A stretch of DNA of 64,000 bases from Halichoerus grypus (lineage: Eukaryota > Chordata > Mammalia > Carnivora > Phocidae): positions 7,493,466-7,557,465 of the forward strand of contig NC_135724.1 in NCBI RefSeq assembly GCF_964656455.1. Direction: 5' to 3'. Shown here piece after piece: positions 1-10,596 of the stretch (its first letter is position 1; each line of letters begins with the position of its first letter). The position numbers were made by a program, and so were the translations under genes. The notes beneath the pieces were generated by a model. That model made no database searches and was not told where the DNA came from. It saw only the letters and a program-made list of their open reading frames with translations.

Positions 1-766
1 GGCTTATTGTTTTCTTTGTTATACGTATCTGTATTTTTCAAGTACTCAGTAAAAAAGCATATACTCCTTTTATAATCAGAAAAACAGAATGTTCTTTTTA
101 CAGAAAATATGACCTCCACTAAAAGGTAGTATCAAGAAATAAGAACGTAACAATTTCTCTTAAAATATGTTCTAATATGTCATAACACTGATTTTAGTAA
201 TTAATCCTACGTGTTGGTATAATATCAGTTCCTAAAAATATATTAAGAATCCTTTTGCCAGTAGCGCCTCTTACACTCACTACAAAATAAAATAAAATCT
301 ATGCATGCGGCACCTGCCATCCACCCATCCAGCCTGCCCTCCTCATGCATCTCAAGACTCTGCTCTTATCACTGGATCCCGCCCACCTCCCCTGCTCTTG
401 GGAGGTCATCCCCTTGGTCACTTCCACACAGATCCCCCTAGATTTTGTCACAGAGGCAAAGAGGTACTTCAGAGAGAGCGGGGAGCAGCGCACAGACCTC
501 GGCACCTGGCAGCCTGTCGTTAACAACAGTGCACTCAGCTATTGAGAGAAGGGAGTCGGGAGGCCGTCCATCCGGCTGCTGGGAGCAGACAGGGGAGAGA
601 CAATGAGGCACAGCTGTGCCCACCACCACTGCCCTGGGCCCCCCTCCTCACCCCCCTGCAGTCCCCGCCTCTTCCCCTCCCCCCGCAGGGCCTTGGGCCT
701 GAGCCCCCAGATCCTGAGACAGGAAGCTCCCCCCTGGCACGGAAGGAAGCCAAACTGAGTGCAGAG
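1..766. other. Region without recognised gene
   Basis: The first 300 bases are AT-rich and show no repeat family I can name. From about 300 to 760 the composition becomes GC-rich and C-rich on the plus strand, with overlapping short open frames on both strands. None has a recognisable domain, and open frames are expected by chance at this composition. Confidence 0.5.
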
Positions 767-1237
767 TGTGCTAATCTCTCATGTGAACGAAGGAGCTTAG
801 GACGTGCCTCCTCACCATACCCCACTTTGGGATGGCAATTCTTTGGAGCTCCAGGCCCTTAAGAAAAAGTTAATGCAGAGCGAGACTTTCTTGGAACTCT
901 CCTTCTCTGCCTAAAGACAGATCCCCCAAAGGAACTCAGTTATCAAAAATCCCCTCCCCAGCAGGATGGGCCCATTCACCTTCCCGAAAAATCATTTTCT
1001 CTCCCCTAGGTTAACTACATCCCCTCCCCTTCCCTCATTAGAGGGCATATAAGCTTTTAAATCTCAATGCTTTTTTGGGGTTATCCACTTTTTCCCCTGT
1101 GATTTCCCATGCATATTTAACATTAAAATTAATAAATCTGCATACCCTTTCTCATGCTAATTTGCCTTTCTTAGTTTATTTCACAGACCCAGCCAGCAAA
1201 CCGAGAAGGGTGGAGGGAAAGTGCTTCGTCCCCCACA
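767..1237 (+). mobile_element. ERV1-like solo LTR (old)
   Basis: The segment has the layout of a gammaretrovirus-like (class I ERV) LTR. A TATA-like box (CATATAAGC) lies near 1047, a polyadenylation signal (AATAAA) near 1130, and the far end runs through CAGACCCAGCCAGCAAACC to a terminal CCCCACA at 1237. The wording of the 3' half matches my memory of a common carnivore/mammal ERV1 LTR. The 5' edge is inferred from the motif TGTGCTAATC and could be off by tens of bases. No viral internal region follows, so I call it a solo LTR. No clear target-site duplication is visible. Confidence 0.55.
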
Positions 1238-1746
1238 TGAGCCACAGCAGAAAGCAAGAGACAAGCACAGCCTCCTGCCTATCCTGTGCTTCTCCCCTTG
1301 CACCAGGCAAGCGCACTGTTCCGTCTCTTATGCTGTCACTCTTCACGGTCCCAGTCCTGCCACGGGGCCAAGTCACACAAGTGCATGCCTGCTGCTGACA
1401 CCTCTAACTTCATTAGCTAAACAGATTATCATCAGAGCAGAATGTCAAAGACCCAGACTATATGTCAAGCCAAGTAACAATTTTAATGCCTTGGGAGAAC
1501 ATTGTTCCTTTGGATGATCTTACTTTAGTTTACGGTGATTGGAAGGTAAATTGCTCTTGCCCGGTGTGAGACACGGCCAGATCCAGAAGAGCCCTCGGCC
1601 TCGGGAGCCTGTTTTCCTTCTGTCTTGGCACGCTTCTAGCCAAAGAACTGAACACCAGTCCCCAAATCCAGTGCTCAAACAAACAGACGCAGGCTGTTTT
1701 CAAAGGGAAAAACGAAAACTGAATGCACACAAACTACTCATTCCTA

Positions 1747-1955
1747 GGGGCACCTGGGTGGCTCAGTCGGTTAAGCGTCTGCCTTCAGCTCAGGTCCTGA
1801 TCCCAGGGTCCTGGGATCGAGTCCCACATAGGGCTCCCTGCTCAGCAGAGAGTCTGCTTCTCCCTCTCCTTCCACTGCCCCTCTGCCCACTTGCGCATGT
1901 GTGCTCTCTCACTCTCTCTCAAATAAATAAATAAAATCTTAAAGAAAAAAGAAAA
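1747..1955 (+). mobile_element. CAN-SINE, plus strand
   Basis: tRNA-derived carnivore SINE. The head GGGGCACCTGGGTGGCTCAG carries the Pol III A box (TGGCTCAGTCGG), and the B-box-like GGGATCGAGTCCC follows about 60 bases later. The CT-rich body ends in (AAATA)n AAAATCTT. The head has one change (GGGGCACC for GGGGCGCC) and no clean target-site duplication is visible. A 131-codon open frame at 1539-1934 reads through it; this is the usual SINE-derived peptide (GTWVAQSVKRLPSAQ), not a gene. Confidence 0.93.
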
Positions 1956-2252
1956 CAAAGTACAATTTTTGCATTTTTGCAGCAGCCTTGTAGCTGAAAT
2001 GGAACTTGACCAGCCTGTAACATTGTTTTTACCATTTCGCTTTCTTCACAAACACAGTACTAGGAAAACATGCTAGGTAAGATCAGCATCACTATTAACC
2101 TGCAGTGACTTACTACTGCTGAGCATAGGGAGAGGGACAAGGGAACAATGCACGGGATCTCTTGTTTAGCATTTCACAGACTCACGGTCCCAACATAAGC
2201 AGCAACATATATCCCCAGCAGCGATGGTCATCCCAACACTATGAATATTTTG

Positions 2253-2283
2253 TAATAAATAAATAAATAGATAGATAGATAAA
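2253..2283. repeat. (AAAT)n/(AGAT)n microsatellite
   Basis: Short run of AAAT units passing into AGAT units. Confidence 0.85.
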
Positions 2284-2379
2284 AAGAGTTTATAATTAAA
2301 AGTGGAAAAGCATCACCCTAATGTTACAGAGAGGACGCTGAACCAGGGTCTATAAGAACCTTGATGCAAACCTGAATTT

Positions 2380-2510
2380 TCACCTACTGCACGGGTGCTT
2401 AAGCTAGTGAATCCACATTTCCTCATCTGTAAAATGCTACAAACTCTCTTCCTCCAAAACATATGGTGTTGTCATAAGGATTAAGTGAAGTAATACGATA
2501 CAAATATTGG
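2380..2510 (+). mobile_element. MIR-like ancient SINE fragment
   Basis: The core reads CCTCATCTGTAAAATG and is followed about 45 bases on by a TTGTCATAAGGATTAAGTGA-like stretch, the signature of the MIR central region. Strongly diverged; ends approximate. Confidence 0.6.
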
Positions 2511-2550
2511 GTTACTCAAAAGTGCCACACAGATACGTAACATTTTATTT

Positions 2551-2756
2551 ATTTATTTATTTTTATTATTCATTCGAGACACAGAGATACAGAGAAAGAG
2601 AGAGAGAGAGCATGAGCAGGGGGAGAAGCAGAGGGAGGGGGAGAAGCAGACTCCCCGCTGAGCAGGGAGCCTGATGTGGGGCTCGATCTCAGAACCCTGG
2701 GATCATGACCTGAGCCGAAGGCAGACACTTAACCATCTGAGCCACCCAGGCGCCCC
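2551..2756 (-). mobile_element. CAN-SINE, minus strand
   Basis: Reverse complement of the carnivore SINE: (ATTT)n tail at the left, GA-rich body, then GAGCCACCCAGGCGCCCC at the right end. It is bracketed by a 19-bp duplication, GATACGTAACATTTTATTT (2532-2550 and 2757-2775), the hallmark of L1-driven insertion. The perfect duplication indicates a fairly young copy. Confidence 0.96.
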
Positions 2757-3387
2757 GATACGTAACATTTTATTTTGAATATATTTTTCATAAGAGTTTT
2801 CCAAAAGGATGAAAAGAAGAAAACTCTTGGAACTCTTATTTGCTGCATTTCTTCAATACCTTCCCTAGTATGAATATACCTGGTGATTTATTAATGCTGA
2901 TGAAGATTTAATGTGGAATTTTCATATTAAAACATTAAACTTTTGCAAATGATGCCATTTTCAAAAAAAAAAAAAAACCTGGCAGTGTTTGTATGCTAAT
3001 AATAGACATTCTGAGCTGTGTCTATTCATTAAAATAAAATTTTCCAAGACAACAAGCTGAGAATTCTTTATTCATTTGTAAGTTCTTAGTACCATTTGGC
3101 AACTACCTGAAAATTCATTAGGATAAAGTTCAAGTGTTAATATGTTCAGGATCTCCTAATTTGTTAACCAGGAATAATATACTAAAAACAAGCTGCCCTA
3201 ATCCTTCAATTTATTAAATGGATATCTCACACTACCACAGCAAGGAGCTGTCATTTTAAATTAAGAGTAGATTGAAAAAGATTGAAATTAATCTTCCTCA
3301 TTCAGTCACATTTTTAACTTTCCTGAGAACAAAAAAAAATAATAATCATCTCTAGTTTTTTCCTTCATGAGAAATTTTGACACTTTA

Positions 3388-3583
3388 TTTTTTTTTTTAA
3401 AGGTTTTATTTATTTGACAGAGAGAGACACAGCGAGAGAGGGAACACAAGCAGGGGGAGTGGGAGAGGGAGAAGCAGGCTTCCCGCCGAGCAGGGAGTCC
3501 GATGTGGGGCTCGATCCCAGGACCCTGGGATCATGACCTGAGCCGAAGGCAGACGCTTAACGACTGAGCCACCCAGCCGCCCC
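3388..3583 (-). mobile_element. CAN-SINE, minus strand
   Basis: Complete minus-strand copy with poly-T, GA-rich body and tRNA head (GAGCCACCCAGCCGCCCC). A 17-bp target duplication with two mismatches flanks it, ending in GACACTTTA on both sides (3371-3387 and 3584-3600). Confidence 0.95.
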
Positions 3584-3911
3584 AAAATTTGGACACTTTA
3601 AACATGACTTGTCACATAAATCAATAGTGCATGACCTATGTATTGTCAAAACTATCAACTGTAGCATTTAGTTTTTGTAATCTCAATTTTAAAACTGTCC
3701 TCCCCCTTTTTCATATCAAGCCACTACTCACGGCTATGGCCAGCATTTTCTGGCCATCTTGGTCTCATCAACTCATTCACACAAACCCCGTGAAAATGCT
3801 GTTGGGCATCCCAGTTGCTGTGTTTTAAAAGAAGAGGCAAAGTGAGGGCCCTAATTAGAATGAAGAATGATAACAGGACCATCTCCTGTCATGAGCAGAA
3901 GACTAACAGTG

Positions 3912-3939
3912 TGTTAGTTGGATTCTCTGGAGAAACTGA

Positions 3940-3986
<47 letters not shown>

Positions 3987-4379
3987 GGAGAGTTACAGAA
4001 ATTAGTGAGGGGGTGAAGGAAGCTGAGAAGTCCCACAATCCGCTGTCTGCAAGCTGGAGACCTAAGAAAACCAGTGGTGTAATTCAGCCTGAGTCCGAAG
4101 GCCAGAGAACCAGGGGGACCAATGGTATAGATCCCAGTTGGAGTCCGAAGGCCTGAGAACCAAGAGGGGCTGATGTCCCAGTTTGGGTCAAGAGAGTGAA
4201 CGTGCCCTTCCTCCACCTTTTGTAGGGTCATTGAAGGATGCTCACCTGCATCCTTCAGTTACTGATTCAAATGCTAATCTCTTGTGGAGACACTCACAAA
4301 AACGCCCGGAAGTAACGTTTTACCAGCTATCTAGGCATCCCTTAGCCCCGTCAGGTGGACACATAAAATAGTCATTCCA
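3912..4379 (-). mobile_element. Old LTR-like repeat with internal (TG)n
   Basis: On the plus strand it opens with TGTTAGTTGGATTCTCTGGA and closes with ACACATAAAATAGTCATTCCA. Between them are two copies of the module GAGTCCGAAGGCC...GAGAACCA. Read on the minus strand this matches a widespread mammalian LTR-like repeat that begins near GGTTAATTTTATGTG and ends near TTCTCTGGAGAACC. A second copy in the opposite orientation lies at 29,120-29,720. I am unsure of the family name (ERVL/MaLR-related is my guess). Confidence 0.6.
3943..3983. repeat. (TG)n microsatellite
   Basis: About 20 uninterrupted TG units, located inside the old LTR-like repeat at the place where that family normally carries a TA/TG-rich stretch. 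Confidence 0.97.
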
Positions 4380-4399
4380 GTCAGTTGCAGGGAGAGGTA

Positions 4400-5229
4400 C
4401 AGTGTTTTGATGGCAAGGAGACCATGGAGCTCACATGCCTGAGGTCACTCTAAATGGCCACTAACCCGGTGACAGTATATAAAGCTTTCCAGGTCTTAGT
4501 TTATCTGAGCATACTTACCTCTTGGGGGGAGGGGAGAGGACTACCGGATGCAGTTATGACTTATTATTTCACAAAGAACTAAAAGTACGACCAAAGCAGA
4601 ATTTCAGCCAATGTCTGTTGAGTTCTTCCATACTGAGCAAATCCACACTTGATCTGTTCAATTTCTGTCAAATACTTCCTCAATTTTTTGTTTGATCTTT
4701 AATTCATGTGGTATATTACTCCTATTTTTATTTTATTTCTAATTCAAATCATCCTTGAATTTATGAAAAAACAAATGAATTCAGGAAGAGTAACTAACTA
4801 AATTGCTCAGTATTCTTACAGATTTTCTTCTACAAGGAATAGCTCTGTTCTTGACACTTTATCTTGAACTCCTTTATCCAGACCTCCTTGAAACAGGGCC
4901 AATGGCATTCATTTCTCAACCATGTCATAAACAGAATGTTATGATGAAAGTTTCGGGAAACAGTGGGCAGAGTAAAGTAACTTTCATTCCAAAATGAAAC
5001 AGCCCAAACCCTTAAAGAAAATGAGCAATCGCAATAGGAAGCTGGCAAAGTTTAAAAAAAAAGGGGGGGGGGGTTATAAATTTGAACTCATCACAAAAGG
5101 TTATATTCTTTCCTTTTTAGCTCTGTTGCATGGCTTAAAATATTCTCCAGAATAACAGAACAACGTGTCTAACAGAGGGCTGCTTCTCTTCCCTAAAACA
5201 AGTACACAAGTTCATGGCCTTTAAATTCG
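4400..5229. other. No gene or named repeat seen
   Basis: AT-rich unique-looking DNA. An A-run passing directly into a run of about eleven G (near 5054-5073) is the only notable feature. Confidence 0.4.
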
Positions 5230-6560
5230 TATGCTTACAGAGGTAAACAGGGAGAATCAAGAGCTGCGTCCCGGCGATGCCTTACACTCCCGGGAAACTC
5301 AAGAAGGCAAACTGCCCGGGCCTTCTCCTGCCCACACACCGCCCGCCTTCCAACCCGCGTGCACCCCTGCAGGTGCGCCCAGCGCGCGCTCCCCTACCTT
5401 GCACAAGGACGGGCATTTTCCAAGACGACGGATCAGTGCGAGCTCCGCCGGCCACGGCCTGGGCTTGGGGCGGCCTTCATGAAGGCAAGCCTCTGCCAAA
5501 GAAGTCCCACGAATGTAAGACGTCTCGAATGCTTTTAAAACCAAACGTGGTGTGGACCTGCGCAGGAGGCCCCTCTCCGCTGCCCAGGCCCGGACCCCGC
5601 CACGGTCGCTCAGGGAGGCGACCGTGCGGACGCCGTGACGGTGCTCGGACACGGACGCCGGGGCCTCGTCCCACGAGAACCTCGAGTGGCGAGACCGTGG
5701 AGCTCAAGTTGGTGGACGCGAGCTCGGCGTGGACTCCGGCCAGCTCCTCCTAGACTCGCGAGCTCCGCCGCGCCCCGCCTGAGGCCTCGCACCCGGCGGG
5801 ACAGGCGACTTCGCCGGGCCCTGCAGCACCTGCGGCCCCGCGTGCTCGGCGCCTCGCGCAGCCGCAGGAGAACGGGGGCGGTGGCCCCGGGTGCAGCGAG
5901 CCCGCCCAGGACGGGGGACGGGGGACGGGGGACGGGGCCCCGGGTGCAGCCCAGCCCGCCCAGGACGGGGGACGGGGCCCCGGGTGCAGCCCAGCCCGCC
6001 CAGGACGGGGGACGGGGCCCCGGGTGCAGCCCAGCCCGCCCCGAACGGGGGACGGGGGACGGGGCCCCGGGTGCAGCCCAGCCCTTCCAGGACAGGGGAC
6101 GGGGCCCCGGGTGCAGCCCAGCCCGCCCAGCGCGCCCGCAACGCTGCAGCGCTGCGCTCCCGGCGCGCCTACCCACGGGCGGAACAGAAGCGCGCGGGGC
6201 TGCCCGAGGCGCCTGCCCGGGGCCACCGGGTGCATCGAGCCTCCAGCCCCGAGCCCCTCCCCACACTGCTCCTGGTCACTCCACCGCTGCCCTGGCTGCC
6301 TGGCCTGCGCCCTCCAGGCCCCGACGGGGTTGCGCCTACCACTGCCAATCGCTGTGCGGCCCGCGCCTCCTCTCTGGCCCGGCTGCGAGGTAACGCACTC
6401 GGACCCTGGCCAGAAGGGAATGGGCCTCCCCGGATGGGGTGGGGCCTCCAGGACGGTGTGGAGGACAGCACCTGAGCCGGGCAGCCTGTGCCGGGGGGCC
6501 CAGCACGGCTGCAGGGTTAGGCCTTCCACTGAGCAGACCAGACCACCCCCCACTCCGACC
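5230..6560. promoter_or_regulatory. CpG-island-like GC-rich block
   Basis: A sharp switch from AT-rich DNA to about 1.3 kb of very GC-rich sequence with dense CpG (many CGCG, CCGCC and CCGG sites), ending as abruptly. Such blocks in mammals are often unmethylated promoters, but tandem repeats can also create them. Long overlapping open frames occur on both strands (up to 252 codons plus, 267 codons minus). They are Pro/Arg/Gly-rich, run through the minisatellite and match no domain I know, so I treat them as compositional. No splice or start signal singles out a transcript. Confidence 0.65.
5884..6140. repeat. 40-bp GC-rich minisatellite, six units
   Basis: The anchor GGGTGCAG recurs at 5889, 5942, 5982, 6022, 6069 and 6109, giving spacings of 53, 40, 40, 47 and 40. 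The base unit contains GGGTGCAGCCCAGCCCGCCC followed by AGGACGGGGGACGGGGCCCC. The 47 spacing has one extra GGGGGAC heptamer; the 53 spacing has two extra heptamers and one missing base. Because 40 is not a multiple of three, the reading frame rotates with each unit, which explains why open frames exist in several phases. Confidence 0.95.
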
Positions 6561-6726
6561 CAGTGAGGCCATGTGGCAGGTGGACCGTTCCGTTACTGCA
6601 CCCCATGATTGTGGGGTGCGGGGGCTGTTTGTCGTGGTGGACAATTGCCTTCAGGAGACAAAGCATGTGTGGTCGGGGTAGTAACATCAAAGACCACCAT
6701 TTGGGGTTGATTTCTGAGACCTACAA

Positions 6727-6762
6727 GGGTTTGGGTTTGGGTTTGGGTTTGGGTTTGGGTTT
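6727..6762 (+). repeat. (GGGTTT)6 hexamer repeat
   Basis: Six perfect GGGTTT units, followed by degenerate TTCTGGGTTTGGTTTGG. It resembles, but is not, the vertebrate telomere repeat (GGGTTA). The G-triplets are spaced to permit G-quadruplex folding. Confidence 0.95.
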
Positions 6763-6849
6763 GTTCTGGGTTTGGTTTGGTTTTTGGCTCGGGCCAGCTC
6801 CAGTGATCCCAGCAGGTTCTGAAGGCCGGCAGCCCACACAGTGGCTAAA

Positions 6850-7365
6850 CTAGAGTATGTTGTGGGAACTACTCACTTTGGGTCAGGCTGGGTCACTAAC
6901 AGCACCTGGTGGTCCAGCCTGACTAATCACTGTTAGGAGCTAAAGGAGGTATGAGGTAGATAGCTAGGTTTGGAGAGGTGTAGGTTTAGCCCAGGCCCCA
7001 GCCCAGACTGAGATTGCCCCTCCTTAGGGTGTTCCAGGTTGAATGTTACTGAGACACCAGAATGCTTGCAGGCCCCTGATGCCCCTACCCCAAGCTGTGG
7101 AGGTTTACAGGTGGGCAGGAGCCAAAGGGCCTGAACACAGGCCCTGCCCCTCCCAGGGTCTTGCTCCCTTCTCTCCTGTTAAGGAGCCCTCCTGCCCCGG
7201 GGCTTGTTCTTCAGATGGTGCTGGGCCCAAAATGGCCACAACCAAGTGTTCTGGCCCGACTGGCCTGGTTGCAGGCCCCTTACATAGGGTAGGAGGGTCT
7301 CCTCTTTCGTACATCTGGATTTGTGAACTATTTTGCACTGCTAATAAAGATTGTACACTGGAGGG
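6850..7365 (+). mobile_element. Possible LTR or 3' UTR-like segment (unclassified)
   Basis: A moderately GC-rich segment ends in an AATAAA signal (7341-7346) just after a short AT-rich stretch. It also contains an AAAATGGCCACAA motif of the kind seen in LTRs. No terminal repeat, TATA box or target duplication could be confirmed, so this is only a suggestion. Confidence 0.2.
7010..7070 (+). repeat. Local duplicate, copy A
   Basis: Shares about 61 bases at roughly 89% identity with 7717-7778, including GAGACACCAGAATGCTTGCA at the right end. The flanks are unrelated. Confidence 0.85.
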
Positions 7366-7716
7366 AAAATCAAACTTTTGGAATTTTTAAATTGCCATCC
7401 TTTGGTACATCCTTAGACTAACAGTAAATCAGAATAATGTCTTGCAATAATATGGCAAAATAAATAACTGTGATACCATCTCATATCTTTGCACACAGGC
7501 CAGGGCAGCCTTTAAACATAGGATCAAACATGAGGGCAAACATGGTTAAAGACCTGAAGACAAATGCTGTCAACAAGGACCAAGGGAGAAAGGCCTGTGG
7601 CCTCTGCATTAGGAGTCTGACTTTTCAACACTACGAAAGGTAATTGGATAACCAGTCTGTCATTTTTGTGTTGATTCAACAAGATAAGCTTTTCCAGAAT
7701 TGCAGCAGGAAGGATT

Positions 7717-7778
7717 GAGATTGCACCTCCAGAGGGTGTTCGGGGTGTGAATGTTACCGAGACACCAGAATGCTTGCA
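7717..7778 (+). repeat. Local duplicate, copy B
   Basis: Partner of 7010-7070 about 700 bases downstream. In this copy a plus-strand frame stays open from about 7681 to a stop near 7890; the same phase is closed in copy A. Confidence 0.85.
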
Positions 7779-7899
7779 CAGTGTCTTTGGGAGATGGCCC
7801 TGCACCGCAGACGTGGATGGACTGATCACAGAATTTGCTGATAGTTTCATTATCATCACCCAGAGAAATAAACAAATGGTTCTTCTTTTGTAATGAAAA

Positions 7900-9015
7900 G
7901 CCAAAATATCAGCCTAGAGAATAAAAATCTGTTTTTTCTCTCCTTACATAGGTTTCACTTACCGAGAGTATTTCTTACAGGACAATTGCAGCTGGTTTAG
8001 GAGCCAGCCTACAACTGTTCATGACGTCAAGTCAGCTCATACAAATGAAAATTTAAAAAAAAAATTTTTTTCATCAGGTCAAGTCAAAAGTTAGGGACCA
8101 GCTGGAAAAGAATGTCATCCTACACTTGAGATTAGGGATTGGGACAGACATGTTTGTCCTTCTGTCTTGTTTTATATTCACAGCGGAAACAGCAGAGAGG
8201 CTTCTGTGGGTGACTGATTTGACAGGTAGCTTACGAGTGCAGCCCAAATTCAAAAACCTTCCAGCCTCCACAAAAGCAAGCTCTTCTTTCTCATCTTTTC
8301 TTGACATTTTGCTCCTAAAATTAGCTTTTTGATGAGAAAATTGCAGTGAGTCACACCAAAGCTAGTTAAAGGTGAGGCAAATGCCTGAGATTGAAATTGA
8401 GTTGATTCCACTTTGCTTGCTGATGGTGCCTGTAATTGGACATTGGAATTAGAACTGCCGTGACCTTTCACAATAATAAGAAAAAAAGCTCTATTCAATT
8501 TGCTGGAATTTTTTTTTCTATATTTAAAGCATTTTTTTTGAATGAAGTAATTTACCCTTCTTTTTAAATTAGCAATACCAAGCAGCCTGTTTTTCATGTT
8601 GTTCTGTGCATTTATTCAATAATTCTAGTTCTCAAATCAATAAAAACCAATCTGTTTCTCACTTTCTTATCACTTCTTGCTCCAATCCCAACTTCCTCCC
8701 TGCCCCCACTGTCCGTGGAAGCTACCAGTGACTTACCTTTCCTTCGTTGCTATTTCTGCCACCCTGATTTCAGAGGTGCTCCTCTCCAAATGTGCTCCTC
8801 ATTCTATTCCTCCTCCGCCGAGTGTCATGTCTGCATTGGCCTATTAGCATATATTGTTTAGAGTCACTGTTTGAAAGTGGGGTGACAGACAAGAGGTGGA
8901 GTGCCTGGTCCCAGTTATGTTCCAAAAGCTGGAACAAGATTGCATTTCTTTCTCCATAGCACTTCCCGAATGTTGTATAGCTCCTTTCAGTTTATTTATT
9001 TCCATCACTTAACAT
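7900..9015. other. No gene or named repeat seen
   Basis: AT-rich DNA with scattered short open frames. The C-rich stretch at 8670-8830 could be a very old repeat but I cannot place it. Confidence 0.35.
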
Positions 9016-9019
9016 TTAT

Positions 9020-9250
9020 TGACTGACGTTCTATGTTCACCCATATTCAAGTACCTTAATAAGATTCAATATTGCTCAAAGCAGGAAAAAAAAAAGTGCC
9101 AACCTCATGGAGCTTGTACTCTAGAAGGCAGGCACAGACAATAGCAAAACTTAGGAAAATATAGAAATAAGGGAAAACAAGTTAAATATGTAAAACATGA
9201 GAAGGTGCCAAGAGCTGTGAAGAAAAAAGGAATCTGGACTTGGAATTAAC
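9020..9250. repeat. Unclassified ancient repeat module
   Basis: Contains the ordered phrases ...CCAACCTCATGGAGCTTGTACTC...GGCAGGCACAGACAATA... . These match a widespread, strongly decayed mammalian repeat whose copies also appear near 33,360, 44,890, 46,470 and 54,680. Family name uncertain. Confidence 0.35.
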
Positions 9251-9774
9251 TGTAAGCTTCTAGAAGGAAGATCAAGAGTTCATTTTGAACATGATAAGAT
9301 TTAGTAATGCTAGACAAGCAGAGGTCACCTACACAGAGACAAAAGTGTGCAGTTGGATAAGCAAGTCTGAGAATCAGGAGACAGAGCTGGACAAAAAATA
9401 CAAATTCGGGAGTCACCTCCATAAAAATACGTAAAGCCATGAGACTGGCTGATAGTAGCAAGAAAGAGTACAGATAAAAAAGGGAAAAAGTCCAGGATTG
9501 AAACAAAGGCACTTCAACTGTTACAGGCCAAAGAAATGAAAGTAGTAAGAAAGCCAATTTAGGAAATGATCCCAGTGTTTCCCAGCATAGGGAATGATCA
9601 GTTGCATCAAATGATACTAAGAAACCAAGCTAAATGAACAATGAGTGTTGGCCAATGCATTTATCAACACAGAAGTCATTGACGAGCAATAATCAAGGAG
9701 GAACACAACACTGAGTACCTGTTACACATCTGGAAATGGAACCACATCAAAGCCTCCATTGTGATCAGGATAAA

Positions 9775-9910
9775 CCAGTAAACAGCCCTGGGTTCATATC
9801 TCAGCATCCCCACCTCTCCTGAGTTGTAGGACTTCTGATAAGTCCCATAAATTCAGTGGATATTGGTTTCCATCTTTACAAATGGGGATGCTGCTAATAC
9901 CTCATTGGGC
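9775..9910 (+). mobile_element. MIR-like ancient SINE fragment
   Basis: The middle reads TTTCCATCTTTACAAATGGG followed by GATGCTGCTAATACCTCA, a good MIR core match at this age. Confidence 0.6.
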
Positions 9911-9911
9911 C

Positions 9912-10010
9912 CTAATCACATGCCAGGTACAGTTCTAAGTGTCTTATTAACTTATTTAATCCACACAACAGTCTCCTAAAATAAGAATCATTATTTTAAC
10001 TATTTGATGC
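9912..10010 (-). mobile_element. MIR-like ancient SINE fragment
   Basis: The string GCCAGGTACAGTTCTAAGTG followed by TTATTAACTTATTTAATCC is the reverse-strand MIR signature. Confidence 0.6.
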
Positions 10011-10269
10011 CTGAGAATGCCGATCCCAAAGATGTTAGTGATAGAGACCAAGAGACTACTTGCCTACTGACCCTATGGTAAGAGCATCTGAGACAACCCC
10101 TAGTGACCTCAGCCTTCGGCTATTCATGCCTCTAGTTGGCAAGCTGGATCGAATAACTCACTTTTTACAGATGAAATACAGAAAAGTGATAGGATGTCAC
10201 TTCCAAGATTGGGTTACAAAAAGATTCTGGCTTCCACCCTACTAGCCCTTTCTTTTCTTCCTATCTTTT

Positions 10270-10596
10270 TCACTCGTATGGAGAAAGCCAGCTACTGTGT
10301 TGTGAGCTGCCCACCGGGAGGCCCCCGCGTGGCCAGGAACTGATGTCTCTAGCCAGTAGCCCTCAAGGACCTGAGGCCTGCTAGCTGCAAAAGTAGATTC
10401 TCCCCAGCTGAGCCTCCAGATAAGACCACAGCGCACACTGCCTCTTCATTGCAGGCACATAAGATGCCCTGAGCCCGAGCACCCAACGAAACTGTGTCTG
10501 GATTCCTGACCCCCAGAAGTTTGAAATAACAAATGAATATTGTTTTTAGCTGCCAAGTCTGAGGGTTATTTGTCACACAGCAAGGTAACTAATACA
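10270..10596 (+). mobile_element. MaLR (MLT1-like) LTR
   Basis: The order of phrases fits an ERVL-MaLR LTR: GCCAGCTACTGTGTTGTGAG, then GAACTGATG, then TCCCCAGCTGAGCCTCCAGA, then a 3' end GTAACTAATACA at 10596. The terminal TAATACA is the canonical end of this class. Start approximate. Confidence 0.65.

Noticed and set aside
1539..1934. 131-codon plus frame
   Set aside because: Its second half is the standard CAN-SINE-derived peptide; the first half has no recognisable motif.
5635..6553. Long Pro/Arg/Gly-rich open frames (252 codons plus; 218 and 267 codons minus)
   Set aside because: They lie in GC-rich DNA and run through the 40-bp minisatellite, where all phases stay open. No domain or start context supports translation.
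6727..6762. Interstitial telomere sequence
   Set aside because: The unit is GGGTTT, not GGGTTA, and no TTAGGG variant lies nearby.
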